Shown in pieces: positions 56,152 through 63,998 of a stretch of 64,000 bases of DNA. The notes under the pieces were generated by a model. That model saw nothing but the letters and a program-made list of their open reading frames with translations. It ran no database searches and was not told the DNA's origin. The translations under genes were made by a program, and so were the position numbers. The stretch is from an uncultured Victivallales bacterium (GTDB lineage: Bacteria > Verrucomicrobiota > Lentisphaeria > Oligosphaerales > JAFGRS01), in contig CAILUI010000217.1 of assembly GCA_903837355.1 (NCBI GenBank), forward strand, positions 1 to 64,000, written 5' to 3'. Within the stretch, counting starts at the first letter, position 1. Every line of letters starts with the position of its first letter.

Positions 56152-56180
56152 AGGATAGACTGCTGCAGGAGGGTTGTCAA
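56152..56180 (-). promoter_or_regulatory. Sigma-70-like promoter of the TolC-HlyD-MacB operon
   Basis: Minus strand perfect TTGACA (56175-56180), 17-base spacer and TATCCT (56152-56157). The predicted start near 56145 is about eight bases before the operator palindrome and 105 before the tolC-type start codon. Confidence 0.7.
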
Positions 56181-56226
56181 GCCCGCCACGGAAGGTGCGC
56201 CTACCGTCGACCCAGCGCTCGTGCAA

Positions 56227-56261
56227 CAACAAAACGGGCGACGGCAGATGCCGTCGCCCGT
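56227..56261 (-). terminator. Intrinsic terminator of the 56.3-kb gene
   Basis: Minus strand ACGGGCGACGGC pairs perfectly with GCCGTCGCCCGT (12 pairs, four-base loop; arms 56250-56261 and 56234-56245), followed by TTTGTTGTTG. It lies 40 bases past the stop of the repeat protein gene and insulates the efflux operon. Confidence 0.88.
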
Positions 56262-56300
56262 CGGGACCGTCCACGCCCGCGCTCTCGGCGCGCTACCGCG

Positions 56301-57068
56301 TCACTGGGCAGCAGGGGCTGCGGCGGCTTCCTTGGCCTTGCGCTCTTCCTGCAGCTTCTCGACCTGCTCCTTCAGCTTGGCCATCTCGTTCTCAGAAACC
56401 TTCAGGTACAGGGTCGAGTTCTTGGGGTTGTAGGAGAACTCGCGCGACGGCGTGACGCCGTAGACCAACTGCAGGGCGGCGGCCATGATCTGCCCACCCT
56501 TGGTCAGTTCCTCGACCGACTTCTCGAGCTGCTTCTTCTTCTCGGCATCGGCTTCCTTCTCGGCGGCCGCCTTCTGGTCAACGATTGCCTTGGCGTAAGC
56601 ATCGCGAGTCTTGACGGCCCGCACAAAGGCCTCTTCTGCCGTGGCCACGCGCAGGTAGATGGTGCTCTTCACCTCGTCGTACTCGTAGCTGCGGGTGCGG
56701 CCGATGCCGAAGATGACGTCCATGGCCACGCCCAGCGTCTGCAGCCCCTTCCGGGCCTCGCCGATGGTCTTGCGGATTTCCTTCTTCTGCTCCTCGTCCG
56801 CGGTGTCCTTGAGCTTCTTCTCGAGATCGTCGACCTGGCGGGCCAGGGCCACCCGGCGCGCCCACGTCTTCTTGAAGGCCGTCTCCATGTCGGTGAGCGG
56901 CAGGAGTTTGTTGCGGACATCCTTCTCGTCAGCAGGCTTGTCGGCGGCCGGTGCGGCGACGGCGGCAGCCGGCGCCGCCTCTGCCTTCGGCGCGTCCTGG
57001 CAGTACGCGAGGCCGCCGGCGAGGCCCGTGGTCACCAGCAAACCGAGATACTTCCTGATCGACATCAT
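56301..57068 (-). CDS. Exported two-repeat coiled-coil protein, unknown
   Basis: A 255-aa periplasmic protein with a Sec signal (cut near AYCQ) and an Ala/Pro-rich linker. Helical, highly charged segments flank two copies of a roughly 35-residue unit: one with VIFGIGRTRSYEYDEVKST then IYLRV (about 117-140) and one with LVYGVTPSREFSYNPKNST then LYLKV (about 202-225). Each unit reads Phe/Tyr-Gly-x6-Tyr/Phe-x-Tyr...Ser-Thr-x-Tyr-Leu-x-Val. Family and function are not recognised. ATG 57068 is favoured by AGGGA spacing; 57074 is possible. It has its own promoter and terminator, so it is monocistronic. Confidence 0.75.
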   Translation of the reverse strand: MMSIRKYLGLLVTTGLAGGLAYCQDAPKAEAAPAAAVAAPAADKPADEKDVRNKLLPLTDMETAFKKTWARRVALARQVDDLEKKLKDTADEEQKKEIRKTIGEARKGLQTLGVAMDVIFGIGRTRSYEYDEVKSTIYLRVATAEEAFVRAVKTRDAYAKAIVDQKAAAEKEADAEKKKQLEKSVEELTKGGQIMAAALQLVYGVTPSREFSYNPKNSTLYLKVSENEMAKLKEQVEKLQEERKAKEAAAAPAAQ

Positions 57069-57147
57069 ACACATTCCCTTTCAGACTCGTGACCGACACA
57101 GCGAACCTTTAGATCACGCTACGCCGTGCGTATGCATTCCACAGCGA

Positions 57148-57175
57148 ACCATAGCGTCGCCCGACCCACCGTCAA
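57148..57175 (-). promoter_or_regulatory. Promoter of the two-repeat protein gene
   Basis: Minus strand TTGACG (57170-57175), 16-base spacer, TATGGT (57148-57153), about 75 bases before the start codon. Confidence 0.55.
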
Positions 57176-57202
57176 GCCTGAGGTCAGCCAAAAAGGGGAA
57201 GG

Positions 57203-57793
57203 CTACGGCGTGCCTGACCTCACCTGCCGGGCGAAGGTGACGGCGAGCGCACCATAGCGCTTGCAGGAGGTCGGCCGCCAGGCCCCCAGCGGATACCAGG
57301 GAAGATCGCTGGCGACAGCGTGTTCCAGGACCAGCAACCCGTCGCCGGCCCATTCACCAAAAGCGTCGTCCAGCAGCAACGCAGCCCCCCCGTAGGCTCC
57401 TGCTGCCGGATGGTAGGGGGGGTCGGCGAAGACGATGTCCGCCGTCCCCTGCCATTCCGCCAGGACCCGCGGCGCCTGGGCCACGCCCAGCGGGGCGATG
57501 CGCAACGACCCGCACTCCGCTCCGATGGCCTTGCGGACCCGCTCCGCGTTCTCACGCAGGCACCCCAAGGCCCGGCGGTCCTGCTCCACCAGCAGTACCG
57601 CCGCCGCTCCACGACTAAGGGCCTCGAGCCCCAGCGCGCCGCTGCCGCTGAACAGGTCCACGACCCGCAGTCCCAGCAACGGTTCGAGCATGGCGAAAAG
57701 TGACTCTTTCACTCGGTCTGTGGTCGGCCGTACCGCGTCGCCCGCCGGTGCGTGCAGGCGGATACCCCCAGCCCGGCCGCTGATGATTCGCAT
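57203..57793 (-). CDS. rsmD: 16S rRNA (guanine-N2)-methyltransferase RsmD
   Basis: A 196-aa SAM-dependent methyltransferase that modifies G966 of 16S rRNA in E. coli. It begins MRIISGRAGGIRL, has the SAM-binding VVDLFSGSGALGLEALSRGA and the catalytic FADPPYH (NPPY/DPPY motif IV). The ATG at 57793 is the normal family start. It is the last gene of the yebC-to-rsmD operon, 22 bases after the small zinc-ribbon gene. Confidence 0.93.
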   Translation of the reverse strand: MRIISGRAGGIRLHAPAGDAVRPTTDRVKESLFAMLEPLLGLRVVDLFSGSGALGLEALSRGAAAVLLVEQDRRALGCLRENAERVRKAIGAECGSLRIAPLGVAQAPRVLAEWQGTADIVFADPPYHPAAGAYGGAALLLDDAFGEWAGDGLLVLEHAVASDLPWYPLGAWRPTSCKRYGALAVTFARQVRSGTP

Positions 57794-57815
57794 AGGGCCC
57801 CTCTCCACCGCCGCA

Positions 57816-58079
57816 CTAGCGGACCTTGTTACGGCCGCCGCCACCAGAGCGTCCAGGGGTCTGTACCAAAGTGCTACAGCGCGGACAACGTACCACGGTC
57901 TCGTGGCGGCTCACCAAGAACATCAGACGACAGCGCGCGCACTCACCCAGAAACTCCTCGGTCATGGTCCAGCCGTGGGAGCGGGCGCGCCAGGAGTCAT
58001 AGAACGATAGGCAGAGCAGTGCGGCCAGGAAGGCCGCCGTGACAACCACGAACGCATGTTGGGGGACAACGGTAAACAT
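57816..58079 (-). CDS. Small membrane zinc-ribbon protein
   Basis: An 87-aa protein with one membrane helix (about 8-26) and then two CxxC pairs, CARC (about 46-49) and CPRC (about 64-67), that should bind one zinc. The zinc ribbon faces the cytosol if the N terminus is outside. The C terminus is Gly/Arg-rich. No family is recognised. It sits between the TonB-like gene (85 bases) and rsmD. ATG 58079 is preferred over a longer frame. Confidence 0.65.
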   Translation of the reverse strand: MFTVVPQHAFVVVTAAFLAALLCLSFYDSWRARSHGWTMTEEFLGECARCRLMFLVSRHETVVRCPRCSTLVQTPGRSGGGGRNKVR

Positions 58080-58164
58080 CGGCACCGTCACCTTCGTCTG
58101 ACACTCACCACTCTGTCGCCGAAGCCCGTAGCAATGGTAAACTGTGACCACGCGTCGGCAAGCA

Positions 58165-59019
58165 TCAACGTCCGGGGGTCACCAGCGTGCTCACGGCGTT
58201 CAGCCTCCATTCCACCTGCACCTCGGCCTCGCCGCCGGGGGCCGGTACGTAGTCGGCACGGGTCCCGCCCGCCGCCTGCAGACGCTCCTGGAGTTCCTGC
58301 AGTCCGAGCGCTCGACGCAGGGTATCGACGGCGAGCGCGTCAAGCGCCGCATTGCCGCAGTCACTGATCACCTGCACTCGGGTCGTGCCCAGGCGGTCAC
58401 CGCGACTGATCCGGAGTCGCGTTGGGGCCTTTGCCGGTCCGTCCTGCGTCACGGCGGCGCGCAGAGCGCGCTCGTCAGGCGTCGGCAGCCCGCTCAGCAG
58501 TCGCCCAGCGGGCAAGGTCCAGAAGATACCGCGCGGCAGCGGCACCACGACGCTCGGCCCCGGCGGCACTGAGCGGATAGGGTCTCCCGCCCCCGCGACC
58601 CGTTCGGCCAGGGACTGCGACGCGGCACGCAACGCCAGCGGCGGTGCCGCTGCCTGCCCCACAGGCGTCATGCTGAATGGGTACGGAGGAACCGGCGCGC
58701 ACGGGATCTCGAGCTTGGCGGAACGTTCACGACTGAACCCGAAGCGCTCATTCGGCAGCACCAGGAGAGTGGGGTCACGCAGGGCAGCCCAATCGTAGAG
58801 GTTCTGCTCCCAGGCCTGCATGTTGGCCGTACCTTGAGGGGATACCAGCACGCACCGAGTCGAATCCTGGGGTGACTCTGGAACCCGCGCCGGCAAAGCG
58901 ACGCGCAGGCTGAACCACAGGCCGGCGCAGATCGCCGCGGTCCACACCAACGGCGTCGCAGCCACCAGCAGTGATAGCAGGGGGCCGCGCGGCCGGTTGG
59001 GGTGGCGGCGCTCAGTCAA
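58165..59019 (-). CDS. TonB-like energy transducer
   Basis: A 284-aa inner-membrane protein with a single helix (about 17-38) and a long periplasmic part. The C-terminal 75 residues (RVQVISDCGNAALDALAVDTLRRALG, then EVQVEWRL) resemble a TonB C-terminal domain that contacts receptors. The linker is only moderately Pro-rich (PVPPYPF, PPGPSVVVPLPRG). The start is TTG 59019, backed by GGAGA six bases upstream and overlapping the exbD stop by eight bases. Position directly after exbB-exbD supports the TonB role; a TolA-like role is the alternative. Confidence 0.72.
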   Translation of the reverse strand: MTERRHPNRPRGPLLSLLVAATPLVWTAAICAGLWFSLRVALPARVPESPQDSTRCVLVSPQGTANMQAWEQNLYDWAALRDPTLLVLPNERFGFSRERSAKLEIPCAPVPPYPFSMTPVGQAAAPPLALRAASQSLAERVAGAGDPIRSVPPGPSVVVPLPRGIFWTLPAGRLLSGLPTPDERALRAAVTQDGPAKAPTRLRISRGDRLGTTRVQVISDCGNAALDALAVDTLRRALGLQELQERLQAAGGTRADYVPAPGGEAEVQVEWRLNAVSTLVTPGR

Positions 59020-59527
59020 GGTCGTCTCCGAGCACCGCGCCGGTCTTGGGCCCGCTGGCCTCGGAGGAGTCCGAAACGAGCCAGACATCGAGGCCTAGAG
59101 ACCGCCCCAGGGTCATGAGGTCGAAGAATTGCGCATAGGTGATCTCCTTGTCCGCGCGCAGCACCAGCATCGGCTGACGGATACCGTCCGCCGCCGCGCC
59201 CGCCGAGAGGCCGGCTCGGCTGGCGGCGGCAGTTCGGCTATCGTGAACCATCCGCGCCAGCTCGCGCTCCAGCTCTGCCCAGGCCACGCTGCGGTCGTTG
59301 AAGAACAACTGGCCCGAACGGGTCACGGTGACCACCAACTTGTCGGCCTCGCTCATGCTACTCATCCTGGCCTTGGGAAGCCGTAAGGAGGTCTCCACCT
59401 TGGTTCCCGGCCAGAAAACCAGCGAGTTGCTGATCATGAAGAAGATCAGCAAAATAAAGAACACGTCCACGAGAGGCACCAACGGCGCACTCCCGGTCAT
59501 GAGCTTAAGCGTTGTCTTCGTCCGCAT
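59012..59527 (-). CDS. exbD: ExbD/TolR-family protein
   Basis: A 171-aa protein with one N-terminal helix (about 14-35) that carries the functional Asp (PLVDVFFILLIFFM) used for proton movement, and a periplasmic C-terminal domain (ADKEITYAQFFDLM). It overlaps exbB by 23 bases and the TonB-like gene by eight, so the three are coupled. ExbD rather than TolR is chosen because a TonB-like, not TolA/TolB, gene follows. Confidence 0.88.
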   Translation of the reverse strand: MRTKTTLKLMTGSAPLVPLVDVFFILLIFFMISNSLVFWPGTKVETSLRLPKARMSSMSEADKLVVTVTRSGQLFFNDRSVAWAELERELARMVHDSRTAAASRAGLSAGAAADGIRQPMLVLRADKEITYAQFFDLMTLGRSLGLDVWLVSDSSEASGPKTGAVLGDDLD

Positions 59528-60209
59528 GCTCGGCCTGCTCTCCCGGTGCCTGCGTCTCGAACCCCGCGACGTTCTCAAGGGTGATGGGATTCCGCGTCAG
59601 GAAGTAGACCATTTCGGCGGTCGCTTTTTCCATGTCGAGCACGATGGACTCCACCCTGCCCACCAGGTAGTTGTAGGCCGCTACGGCGATGATGGAGACG
59701 GTCAGGCCGGCGCCCGTGGTCAGGAGAGCCTCCTTGACATACTGGGCCAGTCGGATAGTCTCGACGAAATGCCCCTTCCCCTGCATCTCCTGAAAGACCC
59801 CGAGTAGGCCGCTCACAGTACCGAGCAAGCCGAGCAGGGGGGCGATATAGCCGATCGTGGCCAGGAGGCGCAGGTGCCGTTCCAGGCGGGGCACCTCCTG
59901 ATAGCTGACCTCGTCGACCGCCCGGCGCATGGCCATTTCGCCCCGGTCTCCGTGCAGGATGGCAGCCCGGACCGCGTGGGCCACGGGTCCGGGCGCGTCG
60001 TCACAGATGGCCACGGCTTCCGCAATGCGGTTGCGCTTGAGGACGTTGAACAGGCCGCGAATGAACTCATGCACGTCGATCTGAGCACGGTGGAAATGGA
60101 AGAGCCGTCCGCAGATGATGGCGGTCATGATGGCGAAGCAGACCGCCAGCACGATCATCATCGGACCGCCCTCGCGGAACAGCCCCTGCACAAACGTCAT
60201 CGACTGCAT
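59505..60209 (-). CDS. exbB: ExbB/TolQ-family proton channel
   Basis: A 234-aa inner-membrane protein with three helices (about 14-34, 115-140, 155-180). The GYIAPLLGLLGTVSGLLGVFQ block and TTGAGLTVSIIAVAAYN are typical of MotA/TolQ/ExbB channels. ATG 60209 has GAGG eight bases upstream. It forms the motor that energises TonB-dependent import, with ExbD and the TonB-like protein encoded next. It starts 20 bases after the nnr gene. Confidence 0.9.
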   Translation of the reverse strand: MQSMTFVQGLFREGGPMMIVLAVCFAIMTAIICGRLFHFHRAQIDVHEFIRGLFNVLKRNRIAEAVAICDDAPGPVAHAVRAAILHGDRGEMAMRRAVDEVSYQEVPRLERHLRLLATIGYIAPLLGLLGTVSGLLGVFQEMQGKGHFVETIRLAQYVKEALLTTGAGLTVSIIAVAAYNYLVGRVESIVLDMEKATAEMVYFLTRNPITLENVAGFETQAPGEQAEHADEDNA

Positions 60210-60229
60210 GCTGTATACCTCATCACCGA

Positions 60230-61774
60230 CTACGCCAGAGGACTGATCTCCGTCCACGCCGCGGCCAGGCGCTCCACCACGTCGTCGGCCGTCACAGAGC
60301 GCTCGGCGCCCGGCCCGACCTCGGCCGCCAAGCCGTGCACAAACACCCCCAGCCTGGCCGCGTCCCACCCCGCCAACCCCTGGCCAAGCAGCGCTCCCAG
60401 GACACCGGCCAGGACGTCGCCGGTACCCGCGGTTGCCAGCCCCGGAGAGCCGCTGGTGTTGACAGCCAAGCGACCGTCCGGACTGGCCACAACCGTTCCC
60501 GGCCCTTTCAGCACGACCACGGCGCCACTGGCGACGGCCAGGGCCTGGGCCTGCTCGCACCGACCGCCCGGAGGCGGCACGGAACAGCCAAAGCCGCGCA
60601 GCAGCACCTGCATCTCCCCAACATGGGGCGTAAGCACCATAGCGGCCCGCGCTGCAAGCGCCAACGACGGCTGAGCGGCCAACAGGCGCAACCCATCCGC
60701 GTCAATGACCAAGGGCAAGCCGCAGCCCACAACCTGCGCCAGCACGTCGCTGCCCTCGGCGGCTTCTCCCAGGCCGGGCCCGAACACGATGGCGTGGCGC
60801 CCACCCGCCAAAGCCGCGATGTCCGCCGTGCTCGCCCGCCCGAAGCAGCCCCTGCCATCGTCGGCCAGGCGTCTCACCATCATCGCCGCCGGCACGGCGC
60901 AGAGAGGCTGACAGCAGGCGGGAATGGCGACCGTGACCAACCCTGCCCCCGCGCGCGCCGCACCCCCTGCCGCCAGGAAAGGCGCGCCGCTGTAGAGCCT
61001 GGACCCGCCGATAACCAGAACGTGACCCAGGCTGCCCTTGTAGGCGTCGCGCGCCCGCCGCTGCACCAGGGCTCGCGCATCGGACAGCATGACGGCCTCC
61101 GGACCCGCGGCCGGAACCGTCGCCAAGAGACTCTCAGGAATGCCCAGGTCCACGCAGCGCAGACCCCCCGCGTGGCACAGGCCCGACGGCGTCAGCAGGC
61201 CCTGTTTGGGCAGGCCCATCGTGATCGTCCAGTCCGCCCGAATGGCGACACCGGCGCCCTGTCCGGTATCGCCGTCAAGCCCCGAGGGGATGTCGAGTGC
61301 CACCACGGGGCAGCCAGATGCATTGACCTGTGCCAGCAGACGCACATAGGGCGGCCGGAGTGCGCCCCTGAACCCCGTGCCCAGGAGCCCGTCCACGACC
61401 ACATGCCCTGGAGTCAGGCTCGCGGCGGGAATCTCGTCGACAACGTGAACCTGCACTGCCGAAGGTAGACGAGTGGCGTGCGCCAAGGCGTCGCCGCTGA
61501 GTTCACGGGGGGCGCATACCGCGTAGACCACCACCGCCTGACCGGCCTCCGCCAGTCCGCGGGCCACCACGTAGGCATCGCCCCCGTTGTTGCCCTTGCC
61601 GGCCAGGACCGTGAAGGCCTGGCGCGACCACGACGGCAGACGCTGCTCCAGGACGCGGAGCATCAGACTCAACGCTCCGCGTCCGGCCCGCTCCATCAGG
61701 GTGTAGCCCGAGATCCCGGCAGCACTCGCGCGGGCATCCAGCGCCCGCATACCCTCCACCGTTACGACCTTCAT
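60230..61774 (-). CDS. nnr: Bifunctional NAD(P)H-hydrate epimerase/dehydratase
   Basis: A 514-aa cytosolic repair enzyme that converts damaged NAD(P)H hydrates back to NAD(P)H. The N-terminal half is the YjeF_N epimerase (VLAGKGNNGGDAYVVARGL, VVVDGLLGTGFRG, ALDIPSGLDGDTG). The C-terminal half is the ADP/ATP-dependent dehydratase of the ribokinase fold (VLTPHVGEM, LKGPGTVVA, SGSPGLATAGTGDVLAGV). Both active sites appear intact and the length is normal. It lies between yebC (39 bases) and exbB (20 bases) in one operon. Confidence 0.95.
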   Translation of the reverse strand: MKVVTVEGMRALDARASAAGISGYTLMERAGRGALSLMLRVLEQRLPSWSRQAFTVLAGKGNNGGDAYVVARGLAEAGQAVVVYAVCAPRELSGDALAHATRLPSAVQVHVVDEIPAASLTPGHVVVDGLLGTGFRGALRPPYVRLLAQVNASGCPVVALDIPSGLDGDTGQGAGVAIRADWTITMGLPKQGLLTPSGLCHAGGLRCVDLGIPESLLATVPAAGPEAVMLSDARALVQRRARDAYKGSLGHVLVIGGSRLYSGAPFLAAGGAARAGAGLVTVAIPACCQPLCAVPAAMMVRRLADDGRGCFGRASTADIAALAGGRHAIVFGPGLGEAAEGSDVLAQVVGCGLPLVIDADGLRLLAAQPSLALAARAAMVLTPHVGEMQVLLRGFGCSVPPPGGRCEQAQALAVASGAVVVLKGPGTVVASPDGRLAVNTSGSPGLATAGTGDVLAGVLGALLGQGLAGWDAARLGVFVHGLAAEVGPGAERSVTADDVVERLAAAWTEISPLA

Positions 61775-61813
61775 GGTGCCCCACTGACGGATCGCAGCGC
61801 ACGCGAACGCGAC

Positions 61814-62578
61814 TCATTCCTCGGCGGCCAACTGCTCCATCACAGCGTCTGGAATCTCCAGGTTCGAGTACACCACCTGGACATCGTCGTAGTCCTCGAG
61901 CGTCTCGATGAACCTCAGCACCTTCTTGGCATCCTCGCGGGTGGCCAGGGGGACGGTGTTCTCCGGGATCATGGCCACGCTGGACTCGGAGATGGCAATC
62001 CCGCTCTTCTCCAGCGCCGCGACGACGTCACCGAAGGCATCCGCCGCCGCCAGGATCTCGGCCGTGGTCTCACTGACCTGGATCTCTTCGACGTCCGCTC
62101 CTGCGTCCAACAGAATCTCGAGCAACTTCTCCTCGTTGGCGTTCTCGCCCTCGATCACGAAGCGGCTCTTACGGTGGAACATCCAGGACACGGAACCGCT
62201 GCCCGCCATGCTGGCATTGGCGCGGTTGAAGATCGTGCGGACGTCCGCCGCGGTGCGGTTGCGGTTGTCGGTGATGACGTGCACGATCACCGCCACGCCG
62301 CCGGGGGCGTAGCCCTCGTACTGGATCTCCTCGAGCGCCGCGCCGCCAAGTTCGCCCGTCGCCTTCTTGATGGCACGTTCGATGTTGTCGTTGGGCATAT
62401 TGACCGCCCGCGCCGAGGTCACCGCCTGGCGCAGGCGGGCGTTGAGGTTGATGTCACCGCCCCCCTCGCGCGCCGACAGCATAATCTCTTTCGTGACGCG
62501 GGAGAACAGCTTACCGCGCTTGGCGTCGGCTGCCCCCTTCTTATGCTTGATCGACGACCACTTATTGTGCCCAGACAT
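61814..62578 (-). CDS. yebC: YebC/PmpR family transcription/translation factor
   Basis: A 254-aa YebC-family protein, recently linked to easing ribosome stalling at proline-rich stretches and also described as DNA-binding. It opens MSGHNKWSSIKHKKGAADAK, the invariant signature, and has NMPNDNIERAIKKATGE and YEGYAPGGVAVIV. It is the first gene of the yebC-nnr-exbBD-tonB-rsmD operon, with a promoter at 62679-62707. Confidence 0.95.
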   Translation of the reverse strand: MSGHNKWSSIKHKKGAADAKRGKLFSRVTKEIMLSAREGGGDINLNARLRQAVTSARAVNMPNDNIERAIKKATGELGGAALEEIQYEGYAPGGVAVIVHVITDNRNRTAADVRTIFNRANASMAGSGSVSWMFHRKSRFVIEGENANEEKLLEILLDAGADVEEIQVSETTAEILAAADAFGDVVAALEKSGIAISESSVAMIPENTVPLATREDAKKVLRFIETLEDYDDVQVVYSNLEIPDAVMEQLAAEE

Positions 62579-62678
62579 CGCTTGCTCCTTGCCCTGAATG
62601 CCATGTGCCGTGCCGTCGCCATCCGCTCTGGGTACGTCGGCAGTCTGCGGTCAACCGCTGTCTACGACCGTCAACCGT

Positions 62679-62707
62679 AATATAGGGTGAGCGCACGCCG
62701 GTGTCCA
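62679..62707 (-). promoter_or_regulatory. Promoter of the yebC operon
   Basis: Minus strand TGGACA (62702-62707), 17-base spacer, TATATT (62679-62684), about 95 bases before the yebC start. The leader contains GCGGTCAACCGC (palindromic arms GCGGT/ACCGC) and a similar CCGTCAACCG, whose role is unclear. Confidence 0.6.
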
Positions 62708-62744
62708 CGGGAGGGAAGGCGCGGGCCTCTCCACCACCGCGCCT

Positions 62745-63998
62745 TCACCCCAGAACCTGTCCCTTGCCCGTCACCACATACTTACAGGTCGTCAACTCGT
62801 CGATCCCCAACGGCCCCCTGGCATGGAGCCGGCCCGTACCAACCGTCACCTGTGCCCCCATGCCGAACTGGCCGCCGTCCGTGAAGCGTGGCGAGGCATT
62901 CAGATAGACACAAGCGGAGTCAACCAAGGCCGCAAAGCGCGCCGCGACGGCACGATCGTTCGTCAGGATGGCATCGCTATATCCCGACCCCTGCTCCGCG
63001 ATGACCGCCGCCGCCGCGTCAACCCCATCGACCAGCGCCAGATGAACCCCGCCCACCGCGCCGGCGGCGACCGCCAAGTGAACCCCCGCCAGCAGCTTCG
63101 CTGCCCCCGCGTCTGCCGTGAAGGGGAGCGTCTTCTCCAGGAGCATCTCGGCCACCGCCGGCACCACGCGCGGCGCAACAGCTCGATGGACAAGAATGAC
63201 ATCGGGACCGTCGCCCACCGGGTCCGCCGTCACCACGTCCGCCACGACCGTCAGCGCCAGCGCCAGGTCGGCGTCCTCGTCGACATACACGTGCCGCCGC
63301 CGACAGCCTTGGCCGAGGACGGGCACCAAGGCGGCACTGCTGATCGCCTCGACCCAGGCCGCCGAGCCGACCGGTATGGCGACGTCAACCAGCTCGCGCT
63401 GCCGCACCAGAGCGCAGCGCGCCACCTCCCCGTGCCCTGGGACCAGGTACACCAGCCCGGCACTCACCTGAGCAGGAAGCGCTGCTGCCGCCAGCGCCCG
63501 GACGATCGCCGTGCACGTACGGTTGGCGAGCGGACCCGCCAGGAGGGCCACCGCGTCGCCCGCTTTGGCACAGAGCAGGAGCGCATCGATCACCGCGCCG
63601 ACGTCGTACTCGGCCAAGAGCGCAACCACCCCCAGGGGCACGCGCGTCTTCTCGATCTTCAGGCCATTCGGGCGAATCCAGGTGGACTCGATACGCCCCA
63701 CCGGCTCTGGCAGGCCTGCCAGCGTCGCCGCCAGCCGCGACATGCCCTCGAGATCGGCGCGATTCAAGGCCAAGGCCTGCACCACGTAGGTCGGCGCCCC
63801 ATGTGCCCGCGCGTGCGCCGCGTCGTCCCGGGCGGCCCTCAGAATGCTGTCGGCAGCGTCCTGCAGTGCCGACCCGAAGGCCAGCAAACACGCATTCTTC
63901 TGTGCCCCCGGCAGCAGGCGCAGGGCGCGAGAGCAAGCACGGGCCTGGCGGGCGACGGCCACGACCTCAGCCTCCGCGCTGGCGTGTGGCATGGTCAT
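62745..63998 (-). CDS. ProA-like aldehyde-dehydrogenase-fold protein without catalytic Cys
   Basis: At least 417 aa; the start lies within eight bases of the window edge and may be further upstream. Homology to gamma-glutamyl phosphate reductase is clear: GLKIEKTRVPLGVVALL (about 113), HVYVDEDADLALA (about 237), LNASPRFTDGGQFGMG and ARGPLGIDELTTCKYV at the C terminus. But the nucleophile block, normally with Cys-Asn-Ala, here reads ADPVGDGPDVILVH with no Cys; the conserved YEARPN loop is AEYDVGAV and IPRGG is IPVGS. It is therefore probably not an active proline-synthesis enzyme, or uses altered chemistry. Confidence 0.75.
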   Translation of the reverse strand: MTMPHASAEAEVVAVARQARACSRALRLLPGAQKNACLLAFGSALQDAADSILRAARDDAAHARAHGAPTYVVQALALNRADLEGMSRLAATLAGLPEPVGRIESTWIRPNGLKIEKTRVPLGVVALLAEYDVGAVIDALLLCAKAGDAVALLAGPLANRTCTAIVRALAAAALPAQVSAGLVYLVPGHGEVARCALVRQRELVDVAIPVGSAAWVEAISSAALVPVLGQGCRRRHVYVDEDADLALALTVVADVVTADPVGDGPDVILVHRAVAPRVVPAVAEMLLEKTLPFTADAGAAKLLAGVHLAVAAGAVGGVHLALVDGVDAAAAVIAEQGSGYSDAILTNDRAVAARFAALVDSACVYLNASPRFTDGGQFGMGAQVTVGTGRLHARGPLGIDELTTCKYVVTGKGQVLG

